Positions 36,667 to 45,693 of a DNA stretch of 64,000 nucleotides are shown here, one piece after another. Both the position numbers and the translations under genes were made by a program. Origin of the DNA: Streptomyces sp. S.PB5 (GTDB taxonomy: Bacteria; Actinomycetota; Actinomycetes; Streptomycetales; Streptomycetaceae); contig NZ_JAQMWP010000008.1 in NCBI RefSeq assembly GCF_030403745.1, positions 372,001 to 436,000 on the forward strand, read 5' to 3'. Below the pieces are notes generated by a model. It was given only the letters and a program-made list of their open reading frames with translations, searched no databases and had not been told where the DNA came from. Every line of letters starts with the position of its first letter. Position 1 is the first letter of the stretch.

Positions 36667-37899
36667 TCACTTGGCTTCGTTCGCCGCCTCCACCAGCGCG
36701 TCCTTGGTCACCGCACCCACGTACATCTTGCCGTCGTCGGTGATCAGCGCGTTGATCAGCCGGGTCTTGAACACGGTGCCCTCGCCGAACTTGCCGCTCA
36801 CCTTGTCGCCGAGGGAGTCGAGGAAGCCACCGAAGGCGCCGCCGGCCTCGGAGCCGGAGGGGATGCCCTGGCCGCCGGTGTCGAAGGTGGCGATGGAGTC
36901 CCAGCCCTCACCGATGACGTTGAGCCCGCCGGGGCCCTCGGCGCCCTCGAAGCCCTTGGCGAAGTCCTCGTCCGCCTTGCCGCCCTCGGGCAGGGAGTGC
37001 TCGAAGTCGCCGTCCTGCTGCTCCTCGGTGACCTTCGCACCCTTGGGCGGCGTGAAGTCGAAGGTGGACGCTGCCGGTCGGGCATAGCTGATCTGGGTGA
37101 AGCCCGCGTCGACCACCGCCGCGCCACCGCTCGCCGGGGTCAGCGTGAACTTCAGCGGCAGCCCGGTCTTGGCATCGACGGCCACGGTGATCTGGCCGAC
37201 GGTGGACCCGGAGTCCTTGGGCTTGATGACGAGCCGGTAGGCGTCGCGCCCTGCGACCTGCGCGGTGCCTTCGACGGTCACGGAGGTCGTGTCGTCGACC
37301 GCCTTCAGGGCGTCCTCGGTGAGGTCCTTGGGCGTGGCCGGGACCTCTTCCTCCTTCGAGGAGCCCTTCTCGAAGCTCTCGTCGGTCGTGGCGTGGAAGA
37401 CCTCGTTGGTCGCGCTGTCGTAGCCCCACACGTCCTTGCCGTTGTGGATGAGGCTGTACTCGGCGGCGTCCTCCAGCAGCGACAGCTTCTGCTTGTCCTC
37501 GCCGTCGGCCGCGACCCGCAGCGTGTGCGTACCGGAGGCCAGTTCGGTGAGCTTGGCCGTCGGGTCGGCCGACGAGCCGTCGCCGGACCCCGGACCGCGA
37601 CCGGAACCGCCGCCGCCCGTCAGGCTGTCCCCCAGGCCGCCGAAGTCCGGCAGCCCCAGATCCGTGGTGATCTTCACGGTGCCGGACAGCTGCTGTACGT
37701 CCGACGCGGCGATCTTCTCTATGAGTTGCTGGGCGCTGATCTCCGGTAGGTCGGGGTCGCCGGAGTCGGCGAGCGCCGGGACGAGCCCGATGGTCGCCGC
37801 GGCCACACCCACGACCGCGACCGGGACGACGTACCGCGCGGCCTTGCGCCGCCGTGGCCCCAGGTCCTCGGTGCTGTCGTCGGATTCGTACGGTGCCAT
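36667..37899 (-). CDS. LolA/RseB-like (DUF2092-type) exported protein
   Basis: A 410-residue protein with an N-terminal membrane anchor or signal at about residues 20-45 (AARYVVPVAVVGVAAATIGLVPALA). The exported part starts ISAQQLIEKIAASDVQQLSGTVKITTDLGLP and continues with LIHNGKDVWGYDSATNEVFHAT and TVGQITVAVDAKTGLPLKF. This is the half-barrel fold of LolA, MucB and RseB, which bind acyl chains. A 120-residue Gly/Glu/Asp-rich insert precedes the last part. ATG at 37899 with GGAGGTAGGG upstream; an in-frame ATG at 37920 is less likely. First gene of the operon with the ABC exporter, so it may deliver or sense its lipidic substrate (inference). Confidence 0.85.
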   Translation of the reverse strand: MAPYESDDSTEDLGPRRRKAARYVVPVAVVGVAAATIGLVPALADSGDPDLPEISAQQLIEKIAASDVQQLSGTVKITTDLGLPDFGGLGDSLTGGGGSGRGPGSGDGSSADPTAKLTELASGTHTLRVAADGEDKQKLSLLEDAAEYSLIHNGKDVWGYDSATNEVFHATTDESFEKGSSKEEEVPATPKDLTEDALKAVDDTTSVTVEGTAQVAGRDAYRLVIKPKDSGSTVGQITVAVDAKTGLPLKFTLTPASGGAAVVDAGFTQISYARPAASTFDFTPPKGAKVTEEQQDGDFEHSLPEGGKADEDFAKGFEGAEGPGGLNVIGEGWDSIATFDTGGQGIPSGSEAGGAFGGFLDSLGDKVSGKFGEGTVFKTRLINALITDDGKMYVGAVTKDALVEAANEAK

Positions 37900-38081
37900 G
37901 TTGTGCCCTACCTCCGTCATAGGCGGCGGCCGATTCCTGAGCGCACGCATCCACCCCGTGCCGCCATTCTCACCCGAATCGGTGAGGATTGGTGTTTTCC
38001 GTGGTGTCCATCTGACCAAATTGACCGACTCGAAGCGTCAGCCCACGGAGCCAACTCCGCGTACACCTGGGGTATGACATG

Positions 38082-38124
38082 ACACATCGGCGCCCCCTAC
38101 GACCCGTAGGGGGCGCCGATGTGT
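38082..38124 (-). terminator. Strong terminator after CHRD gene
   Basis: A perfect 19-bp stem (38082-38100 with 38106-38124) and a five-base loop GACCC. It sits nine bases beyond the end of the minus-strand CHRD gene and just upstream of the LolA-like gene's promoter. Confidence 0.9.
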
Positions 38125-38132
38125 TCACAGGG

Positions 38133-39140
38133 TCAGCCACGCAGGAACACGTAGTCCGCCTGGTACGGCACCCCGACGATCGTGCCCGGTGTGCAGGAGC
38201 CGGCCGGGGCCACACCGCCCACGGTGTTCAGGCGCAGGATCTCGGTGGTGTCGGCGAGCAGGCCGTGGTGCTTGCCGGACTGGGTCGCCTTCAGGTCCAG
38301 CTCCGGGATGTTGCCGTCGCCGTTCGGCGTCCGGGAGATGACGGACCCGGTGACCGCGCTGCCGTCCCGCGCGATCCACTGCGGGGTACCGGAGTTGGGC
38401 TTCACGAACGAGTGCGCGATCTTGCCGCCGAGCCGCGCGCTGACGTCCCGCTGGGCGAAGGCGTACCCGCCGCCCTCGACCGGCTTGCACTCGTAGATCT
38501 GCTTGCCCTTGATGACGGACGCCTGGAAGTTCTTCAGTGCGTCGTGGAAGGCGAACCCCGCGACGGTGACCTTGTGGAGCTGGCCGCGGACGGCTCCGCC
38601 GGGGAACTCGGCGGTGTGCAGGTTGGCGTAGAACGCACCGGGGTCGGACTTCAGCGCGTCGAGCAGTGCCGCGTCCTTCACCTTCACGGTGCCGGTGACG
38701 CTGTGCCCCTTCGCCTTCTCCAGCAGCTTGGTGAAGTCGACCTTGACGCCGCCGTTGGTGCCCTTGGCGCCCTGGTGGATGTGGAGCAGGGTGGGCTTGC
38801 CGGTACCGCGCCAGGTCACGGCCACGGAGACCTTGTCACCCTTGACCTTGATGAACTCCAGTGCGGCGCCGTCCTTGTCGCCCACGGCAGGGCCGCCCTC
38901 GACAGGCACCTCGTTGGCCCCGCGAAGACTGGCGGCGAGGATCGTGCCGCCACTCCCTCCGAGGGCACCGCTCTGGCTGACGATGCTCTCGCCGGCGGCG
39001 TGGCCCGCGTGGTCGGCGCGGTCACCTCCGGCGGCGAAGGCGGGAATCACCGCGGCGGCGACACCACCGGCGGCGGCCACCGCGACGGCGGTGACGATCA
39101 GGCTCTTACGGCGTGCGGAGTACGTCGCTTTGATGCCCAT
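38133..39140 (-). CDS. Secreted CHRD + DUF3455 domain protein
   Basis: A 335-residue exported protein with a signal peptide at 1-37 (SLIVTAVAVAAAGGVAAAVIPAFA). A CHRD domain covers about residues 68-190, with ASLRGANEVPVEGGPAVGDKDGAA, LLHIHQGAKGTNGG and FYANLHTAEFPGGAVRGQL. A DUF3455 domain follows to the end, with FQASVIKGKQIYECKPV, WIARDGSAVTGS and PAGSCTPGTIVGVPYQADYVFL. CHRD domains bind metal or proteins outside the cell; DUF3455 has no known function. The joining of the two is notable. The ATG at 39140 is the evident start. Confidence 0.9.
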   Translation of the reverse strand: MGIKATYSARRKSLIVTAVAVAAAGGVAAAVIPAFAAGGDRADHAGHAAGESIVSQSGALGGSGGTILAASLRGANEVPVEGGPAVGDKDGAALEFIKVKGDKVSVAVTWRGTGKPTLLHIHQGAKGTNGGVKVDFTKLLEKAKGHSVTGTVKVKDAALLDALKSDPGAFYANLHTAEFPGGAVRGQLHKVTVAGFAFHDALKNFQASVIKGKQIYECKPVEGGGYAFAQRDVSARLGGKIAHSFVKPNSGTPQWIARDGSAVTGSVISRTPNGDGNIPELDLKATQSGKHHGLLADTTEILRLNTVGGVAPAGSCTPGTIVGVPYQADYVFLRG

Positions 39141-39164
39141 GATTCTTTTGTCTCCCCGTATTGC

Positions 39165-39187
39165 AGCTGACGCCCCCTGCGTCAGCT
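39165..39187 (-). terminator. Hairpin after polyprenyl synthase gene
   Basis: Perfect 9-bp stem AGCTGACGC / GCGTCAGCT (39165-39173 and 39179-39187) with loop CCCCT, 70 bp beyond the synthase stop and just upstream of the CHRD start. Because there is no T-run, it could also be a leader structure of the CHRD gene. Confidence 0.6.
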
Positions 39188-39257
39188 TCTGGGTATGAAT
39201 ACGGAGGCGATCTCAAGTTGGACTCAGTCCAGCTTTGTGACGTGCATCACAGGGCCT

Positions 39258-40268
39258 CTATCCGGCCCGATGCACCACCGCGTCACACAGCTCCATCAGC
39301 GCCGCCTTCGAGTCACACTCCGGCAGCGGAGCCAGCGCGGCCCGTGCCTCCTCCGCGTACCGCACGGTGTCCCGCCGGGCCTGCTCCAGCGCGGCATGCC
39401 CCCGCAGCGCGGCCAGCGCCTCCGCGTGCCGCGCGTCGTCGGTCAGGTCGGAGTCCAGCAGCTCGCACAGCGCGATGTCCTCCGCGAGGCCCAGCCGGGC
39501 GGCGCGTTCCCGCAGCCGCAGCACCGGCATGGTCGGGATGCCCTCACGCAGATCCGTGCCCGGCGTCTTCCCGGACTCATGGGAGTCGGAGGCGATGTCC
39601 AGCACGTCGTCCGCGAGCTGGAAGGCGACCCCCAGCCGCTCCCCGTACTGGGTCAGCACGTCGACCACCGTCTCGTCGGCGCCCGACATCATCGCGCCGA
39701 ACCGGCAGGACACCGCGACCAGCGAACCGGTCTTGCCGCCGAGCACGTCCAAGTAGTGCTCGACCGGATCCCGGCCGTCCACAGGCCCCGCGGTCTCCAG
39801 GATCTGCCCGGTCACCAACCGCTCGAACGCCTCGGCCTGGACGCGGACCGCCTCGGGCCCGAGGTCGGCCAGGATGTGGGAGGCGCGGGCGAAGAGGAAG
39901 TCACCGGTGAGGACCGCGACCGAGTTGCCCCAGCGGGTGTTGGCGCTGTCGACACCGCGCCGCACGGCGGCCTCGTCCATGACGTCGTCGTGGTACAGCG
40001 TCGCGAGGTGGGTCAGCTCGACGACCACCGCGGAGGGCACCACACCTGGCGCATAGGGGTCGCCGAACTGGGCAGTGAGCATCACGAGCAGCGGACGGAA
40101 GCGCTTTCCGCCCGCCCGTACGAGGTGCTGTGCGGCCTCCGTGATGAAGGGGACCTCGCTCTTGGTGGCTTCGAGCAAACCCTCCTCGACGGCCGCCAAT
40201 CCGGCCTGGACATCGGCTTCCAGAGCCTGGTCCCGCACGCTCAGCCCGAACGGCCCGACGACGGTCAC
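39258..40268 (-). CDS. Polyprenyl (probably menaquinone side-chain) diphosphate synthase
   Basis: A 336-residue trans-isoprenyl diphosphate synthase. It condenses isopentenyl diphosphate units onto an allylic primer. The first Asp-rich motif is DDVMD at 94-98 (LYHDDVMDEAAVRRG) and the second is DDVLD at 220-224 (QLADDVLDIASD). GGKRFRPLL at 53-61 binds isopentenyl diphosphate, and GKTGSL precedes the second motif. The residues before the first motif (THLATLYHDD) resemble heptaprenyl/octaprenyl synthases rather than geranylgeranyl enzymes. ATG at 40268. Menaquinone is the quinone of Streptomyces respiration, so this fits the nuo surroundings. Confidence 0.92.
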   Translation of the reverse strand: MTVVGPFGLSVRDQALEADVQAGLAAVEEGLLEATKSEVPFITEAAQHLVRAGGKRFRPLLVMLTAQFGDPYAPGVVPSAVVVELTHLATLYHDDVMDEAAVRRGVDSANTRWGNSVAVLTGDFLFARASHILADLGPEAVRVQAEAFERLVTGQILETAGPVDGRDPVEHYLDVLGGKTGSLVAVSCRFGAMMSGADETVVDVLTQYGERLGVAFQLADDVLDIASDSHESGKTPGTDLREGIPTMPVLRLRERAARLGLAEDIALCELLDSDLTDDARHAEALAALRGHAALEQARRDTVRYAEEARAALAPLPECDSKAALMELCDAVVHRAG

Positions 40269-40476
40269 GAGGGGTCTCCTGTCTGCTGGTGTCTACTGGC
40301 GATTACACGGTTTGTCGATAGGTCGCTGCCATCACTCAAGTCAGCGTATCCGGTCACCTTTCGATCACCGATGCCGCCCACCCGTGACAGCAGGGGCGGT
40401 ATCGGATCACGACCGGTATGTTTTTGATCACCTGAAAAGAACGGATATCTATCGATTTACACGGAAGTAGTAGAGC

Positions 40477-41979
40477 GTGTCTCGAACAACCGTTGACGCA
40501 GCGCCCGGAAACCAGCCGCCCCCCGAGGACGACACCGCCTTCTTCGGCCAGCCGAAAGGCCTGCTCACGCTCTCCGGTCTGGAGGTCTGGGAGCGTTTCT
40601 CGTTCCTGGGCATGCAGGCCATCCTCGTCCTGTACTTCGCCGACTCCGTCGCCCACGAGGGCATGGGCATGTCGGCCGGAACGGCCGCGTCCGTCTCCGC
40701 CGCCTACGGCACCCTCGTCTACCTCGTCTCGGTCGCCGGCGGCTGGCTCGCCGACCGCATGCTCGGCTCGTACCGCGCGGTCTTGTGGGGCGGCATCCTG
40801 ATCGCCTGCGGCCACTACTCGATGGCCGTCCCCACCGCGACCATGACCTGGGTGGGCCTCGGCCTGATCAGCGCCGGCACCGGCCTGCTCAAGCCCAACG
40901 TGGCCACCATGGTCGGCAAGCTCTACGCCACCGACGACGACCGCCGGGACGCCGGGTTCGCGCTCTACTACATGGCGATCAACATCGGCGCCTTCGCGGG
41001 CCCGCTGGTCACCGGCTGGCTCGGCGACCACAAGGGCTGGCACTGGGGCTTCTCCGCCGCCGCGATCGGCATGACCTTCGGGCTGGTCCAGTACGTCGTG
41101 GGCCGGCGTCACCTGGCCGGGCGCAAGCGCTCCGCCGAGTTCGCCCTGGCCCCGGACGCCATGCGCCGGGCCGTCCGCCTGATCATCGCGGGCACCGTCG
41201 CCGTCGCCGTGACCGCCGGTCTCCTCGCCGCCGCCGGCCGGCTGACCATGGACCGCTTCGTCGACCTGCTCACCCTTGTCTCGGTGATCGCCCCGGCCGT
41301 CTACTTCGCGGTCATGTTCCGCAGCCCTCGGGTCACCGCCGAGGAACGCGGCCGCCTCAGGCCGTACATCGTCCTCTTCCTGGCCTCGACCGTCTTCAAC
41401 TTCATCCTCTTCCAGGCCTACTCCACGATGATGCTGCTGGCCTCCACGAACGCCGAGACGACCATCCTCGGCTTCGACTTCCCGGCCGGCTGGTACGCCT
41501 CCGCGCTCGGCGCCTTCGAGGTCGGGCTCGCGCCCTTCGTGGCCGCGCTGTGGGTCCGCATGGGCCACGGCCAGCCGCACGCCTCCAACAAGATCGCGAT
41601 CGGGGTCGTACTCGGCGGTCTGTCGTTCCTGCTGATGGTCCTGCCGACGAGTGGCCACGGAAGCGACGACTACCTCATGTCGGCCTGGTGGATCGTCGGT
41701 TCCTACTTCCTGCTGGGGCTCGGCGACATCCTCCTGGAGACCTCCGGCATGTCGGCCACCACCAAGCTCGCCCCGGTCGCCTTCTCCAGCCAGACCATGT
41801 CCCTCTGGTTCCTGTCCCTCGCCCTCGCCAACGGCATCCAGGCCCAGACGGTGAAGCTCTACGACAACGTCTCGCATCCGGCGTACTTCGGCGTCAACGG
41901 CGCGATCGCGGTGGCCGCGGGCCTCGCCGTGATGGCCGCCGCGCCCTGGCTGCGCCGCACGATGCACCCGGTCCACTGA
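40477..41979 (+). CDS. POT/PTR family proton-coupled peptide transporter
   Basis: A 500-residue transporter with about 14 spans, of the DtpT type. The ExxERF proton-coupling motif is EVWERFSFLGMQAILVLYF in the first helix. The PTR2 signature follows: GGWLADRMLGSYRAVLWGG, then LLKPNVATMVGKLY and FALYYMAINIGAFAGPLVTGWLG. It takes up di- and tripeptides. GTG start at 40477. The 208 bases upstream contain two near-copies of CGATTACACGG (40292 and 40452 regions). A hydrolase gene follows after 28 bp in probable operon, suggesting peptide uptake and processing. Confidence 0.92.
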   Translation: MSRTTVDAAPGNQPPPEDDTAFFGQPKGLLTLSGLEVWERFSFLGMQAILVLYFADSVAHEGMGMSAGTAASVSAAYGTLVYLVSVAGGWLADRMLGSYRAVLWGGILIACGHYSMAVPTATMTWVGLGLISAGTGLLKPNVATMVGKLYATDDDRRDAGFALYYMAINIGAFAGPLVTGWLGDHKGWHWGFSAAAIGMTFGLVQYVVGRRHLAGRKRSAEFALAPDAMRRAVRLIIAGTVAVAVTAGLLAAAGRLTMDRFVDLLTLVSVIAPAVYFAVMFRSPRVTAEERGRLRPYIVLFLASTVFNFILFQAYSTMMLLASTNAETTILGFDFPAGWYASALGAFEVGLAPFVAALWVRMGHGQPHASNKIAIGVVLGGLSFLLMVLPTSGHGSDDYLMSAWWIVGSYFLLGLGDILLETSGMSATTKLAPVAFSSQTMSLWFLSLALANGIQAQTVKLYDNVSHPAYFGVNGAIAVAAGLAVMAAAPWLRRTMHPVH

Positions 41980-42007
41980 AACCGACGGAGCCACTGGGGT
42001 CACGCTC

Positions 42008-44026
42008 ATGCACATCCGTACGTCCTTCCCCTACGAGACGACCCACGAGGACCTGCGCATCCCGCTCCCGGACGGAACGCTCCTGTACGCGCGCGTGTGG
42101 CGGCCGCTCACCGAGGAACCGGTACCCGCTCTGCTCGAATACCTGCCGTACCGCCTGACCGACTGGACCGCGCCCCGCGACTTCCAGCGCCATCCCTGGT
42201 ACGCGGGCCACGGATACGCCTCCGTGCGCGTCGACATCCGCGGGCACGGCAACAGCGAGGGCATGCCGACGGACGAGTACTCGGCGACCGAGCTGGCCGA
42301 CGGTGTCGAGGTGGTCGACTGGCTGGCGGCGCAACCCTGGTGCGACGGCAGGGTCGGCATGTTCGGCATCTCCTGGGGCGGTTTCAATTCCCTCCAGATC
42401 GCGGCCCTCGCGCCCGAGCCGCTCAAGGCGGTCGTCACGGTCTGCTCGACGGACGACCGCTATGACAACGACGTGCACTACATGGGAGGTTCCGTCCTCG
42501 CGGTCGACATGCACGCCTGGGCCGCCACCATGCTCGCCTTCGTCGCACGCCCGCCCGATCCGCGGTACGCGGGCCCGGCCTGGCGGGACCTGTGGCTCAA
42601 GCGCCTTGAGCGGGTCGACCCGTTCATCCACACCTGGCTGGCCCACCAGACCCGGGACGACTACTGGCGGCACGGCAGCGTGTGCGAGGACTACGGCGCG
42701 ATCGACGCGGCGGTCCTCGCGGTGGGCGGCTGGCACGACCCGTACCGCGACACGGTCCTGCGCCTGGCCGAGCACCTGCCGCCGGACCGCGTACGAGGAC
42801 TCATCGGCCCCTGGTCCCACCAGTACCCCGACCGCGGTCTGCCGCCCGGCCCGGCGATCGGCTTCCTCCAGGAGACCCTGCGCTGGTGGGACCACCATCT
42901 CAAGGGCATCGACACCGGCGTCATGCGCGAGCCCCTGCTCCGGGCGTACGTCAGCGACTCGCACCGCCCGGCCACGACGTACGACACGCTCCCCGGCCGC
43001 TGGGTCGGCGAACCGTCCTGGCCCTCCCCCAACGTCACGACGGTCTCGTACGGCCTTCAGGGCGCCCCCGTGCTGGTCCGTTCGCCGCAGCACACGGGGG
43101 TCGACGCGGGCCGTTTCTTCCCGTTCGGGAACGACGCGGACCTGCCGCCGGACCAGCGGGAGGAGGATGCACGCTCGGCCTGTTTCGAGTTCGCGGTGGG
43201 TGCGGAGACATGGGTGCTGGGGCGGCCTCGGGTGCGGCTCAGGGTGGCCTCGGAGGTGTCCCGCGGACAGGTGATCGCCCGGCTGTGCGATGTGGCGCCG
43301 GACGGGTCGTCGACGCTGGTCACCCGGGGTGTGCTGAATCTGTCGGCGCGGCTCGGGCGGGACCGGGCGGTGCCGTGGGAGCCGGGGGCCACGCAGGAGG
43401 TGGTCTTCGAGCTGAACGGGATCGGGCACGCCTTCCCGCCCGGGCACCGGATCCGGCTGGCCGTGTCCTCCGCGTACTGGCCGTGGGTATGGCCGCAGCC
43501 CGGGTCGGAGGCGGGGTTCACGCTGGAGCCGGCGGGCAGCTTCCTCGAACTGCCGGTCAGGGCAAGGGAATCGGACGCGTCGATCACCTTCGACGAGCCC
43601 GAGCAGTCCGAGCCGCTCGGGGTGACCGGCGGCGTAGCCGCTGCTGGATGGAGCCCGGCCACGCTCGATGAGGCGCGCCCCGAGCGCCTGGTCGTACGCG
43701 ATGTCGCCAAGGGCGGGTGGCGCCTTGAGGTCGACCCCCGGTACGGCGGCACGCGCGTGTATCCGGACGGTCTGGAGTTCACCGAGGACGCGCTGGAGAC
43801 GTACACGATCAATGAGGCGGACCCGTTGTCGGCGAGCGCCCGCTCGGAGTGGTCGATCCGGCTGCACCGGCCCGAGGAGGCCTGGGACACGACGGTCCGT
43901 ACCCGTTCGGAGACCACCTGTGCGGCGGCCGAGTTCCTGACCTCCAACGAGGTGATCTGCACGGAGGGCGGCGAGGTGGTGTTCCACCGGACGTGGGAGA
44001 GGCGGATTCCACGGACGGCCGGTTAG
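42008..44026 (+). CDS. CocE/NonD family hydrolase (X-Pro dipeptidyl-peptidase S15 type)
   Basis: A 672-residue alpha/beta hydrolase. The nucleophile Ser122 sits in FGISWGGFNSL. The catalytic Asp is likely in the AVGGWHDPYRDT area and the His in GPWSHQYPDRG. The C-terminal jelly-roll domain (from about residue 330) has LSARLGRDRAVPWEPGATQEVVFELNGIGHAFPPGHRIRLAVSSAYWP, typical of the family. No signal peptide is visible, so it works in the cytoplasm on an imported peptide or ester. ATG at 42008. It follows the peptide transporter in an apparent operon, which favours an X-Pro peptidase role. Confidence 0.91.
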   Translation: MHIRTSFPYETTHEDLRIPLPDGTLLYARVWRPLTEEPVPALLEYLPYRLTDWTAPRDFQRHPWYAGHGYASVRVDIRGHGNSEGMPTDEYSATELADGVEVVDWLAAQPWCDGRVGMFGISWGGFNSLQIAALAPEPLKAVVTVCSTDDRYDNDVHYMGGSVLAVDMHAWAATMLAFVARPPDPRYAGPAWRDLWLKRLERVDPFIHTWLAHQTRDDYWRHGSVCEDYGAIDAAVLAVGGWHDPYRDTVLRLAEHLPPDRVRGLIGPWSHQYPDRGLPPGPAIGFLQETLRWWDHHLKGIDTGVMREPLLRAYVSDSHRPATTYDTLPGRWVGEPSWPSPNVTTVSYGLQGAPVLVRSPQHTGVDAGRFFPFGNDADLPPDQREEDARSACFEFAVGAETWVLGRPRVRLRVASEVSRGQVIARLCDVAPDGSSTLVTRGVLNLSARLGRDRAVPWEPGATQEVVFELNGIGHAFPPGHRIRLAVSSAYWPWVWPQPGSEAGFTLEPAGSFLELPVRARESDASITFDEPEQSEPLGVTGGVAAAGWSPATLDEARPERLVVRDVAKGGWRLEVDPRYGGTRVYPDGLEFTEDALETYTINEADPLSASARSEWSIRLHRPEEAWDTTVRTRSETTCAAAEFLTSNEVICTEGGEVVFHRTWERRIPRTAG

Positions 44027-44210
44027 CAGTGAGTTGGCATTGATTGACCGTTTTGCCGCTCTTGCGCTCGATGGTGACTTGCCTCACGCCCGCATGCCCG
44101 TCACCCCCGGAATCTAGCGGTCCATTTGCCGCGGATCATGCTCAACGGGCGTGATGTGTGAATCCGGTACTTGTTCCGGACATGTGCTCTCGCATACGTT
44201 CCCGGCCCAG

Positions 44211-44400
44211 GGCGGACGCCTAATCCTGCCGCCGCCCCAAGACCGCTCACCCAAGAGAACTTCACGGCAGGAGCGGGGGACCCAGGTAAGTCGCCGGACC
44301 GGCCTTTCGAGGACCGGTACGGCTCGGGGTGAAGCCATGCCTTCTCCGGTGTGGCCGGGCATCTCCCGCCCGAACCCGACAGCTCACCTCGCAGGCGCCG
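44211..44400 (+). ncRNA. Cyclic di-AMP riboswitch (ydaO-yuaA class)
   Basis: The 190 bases before the SLT gene carry the conserved blocks of the ydaO/yuaA class in order: CGCCTAATCCTGCC, then GGCAGGAGCGGGGGACCCA, then CGGGGTGAAGCC, then CCCGAACCCGACAGCTCACCTCGCAGGCG. The first and last blocks can pair to close the structure. In Streptomyces such switches control cell-wall hydrolase genes and turn expression off when c-di-AMP is high. The start lies 16 bases downstream. The match is from recall of the consensus. Confidence 0.88.
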
Positions 44401-44415
44401 GAGAGGAACCTCGTC

Positions 44416-44862
44416 ATGCGCCTGTCCCGCAAACTCGCCGTCACCGGTGCCGCCGTCGCCGCACTCGCCTTCCCCGTCATCGGCGCGACCACCGCCTCCG
44501 CGGCCACCCCGAGCGCGGTCTCCGCGACCTCGCTCGGCTACTCCGACACCCTCGACGGCTGGATCCGCGCCTCCCTCCAGGTGATGGCGGACAACGGCAT
44601 CCCCGGCTCGTACGACGGCATCTACCGCAACATCATCCGCGAGTCCTCGGGCAACCCCTACGCCATCAACAACTGGGACTCCAACGCCGCCGCCGGCACC
44701 CCCTCCAAGGGCCTCCTCCAGGTCATCGACCCCACCTTCCTGGCCTACCACGTGGCCAACACCTCGTGGGACCCCTACGACCCGGTCGCCAACATCACCG
44801 CGGCCTGCAACTACGCGGCGCAGCGGTACGGGTCGATCGACAATGTGTGGGGCGCGTACTGA
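44416..44862 (+). CDS. Secreted transglycosylase SLT-domain protein
   Basis: A 148-residue exported peptidoglycan hydrolase. A signal peptide covers residues 1-30 (KLAVTGAAVAALAFPVIGATTASA). The lysozyme-like SLT domain begins LDGWIRASLQVMADNGIP. The catalytic Glu76 lies in IIRESSGNPYAINNWDSN, followed by GLLQVIDPTFLAYH at 99-112 and YAAQRYGSIDNVWGAY at the end. No LysM or other wall-binding domain is present, so it is the catalytic domain alone. ATG at 44416. Its riboswitch leader links it to c-di-AMP control of growth or spore germination, as for Rpf-type hydrolases. Confidence 0.93.
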   Translation: MRLSRKLAVTGAAVAALAFPVIGATTASAATPSAVSATSLGYSDTLDGWIRASLQVMADNGIPGSYDGIYRNIIRESSGNPYAINNWDSNAAAGTPSKGLLQVIDPTFLAYHVANTSWDPYDPVANITAACNYAAQRYGSIDNVWGAY

Positions 44863-44880
44863 GCCCTTCCAGGGGCCCGC

Positions 44881-45693
44881 TCAGACTTTCGGGAAGAGTC
44901 TTTCGAGGACGACGGCGATGCCGTCGTCCTCGTTGGACAAGGTCACCTCGTCGGCCACAGACTTGAGTTCGGGGTGGGCGTTGGCCATGGCCACGCCGTG
45001 GGCGGCCCAGTCGAACATGGGGATGTCGTTGGGCATGTCACCGAAGGCGATGGTCTGGGACGGGCCGAGGCCGAGGTGGTCGGCGGCCAGGGCCAGGCCC
45101 GTCGCCTTGGTGATGCCGCATGGCTGGAGTTCGACGGTGCCGGGCCCTGACATCGTCACCGTCGCGAGGGAACCGACGACTCCGCGGGCCGTCGCCGCCA
45201 ACTCGTCGTCGGAGAGGGCCGGGTGGCGGAGCAGGACCTTGCTGATCGGCTCACACCACAGGTCGTCGCGCCGGTCGACCCGGACGGCGGGGAGAGTGGG
45301 GTGCGGCATCAGATACCCCGGCTCGATGAGGGTCAGCCCGTCGACGCCGTCCTGGTCGACGGCGGCGTACACCTGACCCACCTCGGCCTCGATCTTGCCG
45401 AGCGCGGTCTCGGCCAGTTCCCGGTCCAGGGTGACCGACCAGAGCAGACGGTCCGCACCGGCGTCGTACACCTGCGCGCCCTGCCCGCACACCGCGAGCC
45501 CCGTACTGCCCAGGTCGTCGAGCAACGGCCGCACTCTCGGGGCGGGGCGGCCGGTCACCACCAGATGCCGGGCCCCGGCCTGCGCCACCCGCGCGAGCGC
45601 GGCGAGCGACCGGTCGGAGAGCGTGTCGTCGCCCCGGAGCAGGGTTCCGTCCAGGTCAGTGGCGATGAGTGAATATGCGGTGGGTACGGCCAT
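44881..45693 (-). CDS. HAD superfamily hydrolase (Cof type)
   Basis: A 270-residue phosphatase of HAD subclass IIB. Motif I is LIATDLDGTLLRGDDTLSDRS with the Asp nucleophile, motif II is in HLVVTGRPAPRV, the motif III Lys is in GITKATGLALAADHLGL and motif IV is TIAFGDMPNDIPMF. Cof-type proteins dephosphorylate sugar phosphates or cofactor intermediates; the substrate cannot be told. ATG at 45693; the upstream in-frame extension to 45750 lacks a ribosome site. Convergent with the SLT gene, with only 18 bp between. Confidence 0.92.
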   Translation of the reverse strand: MAVPTAYSLIATDLDGTLLRGDDTLSDRSLAALARVAQAGARHLVVTGRPAPRVRPLLDDLGSTGLAVCGQGAQVYDAGADRLLWSVTLDRELAETALGKIEAEVGQVYAAVDQDGVDGLTLIEPGYLMPHPTLPAVRVDRRDDLWCEPISKVLLRHPALSDDELAATARGVVGSLATVTMSGPGTVELQPCGITKATGLALAADHLGLGPSQTIAFGDMPNDIPMFDWAAHGVAMANAHPELKSVADEVTLSNEDDGIAVVLERLFPKV

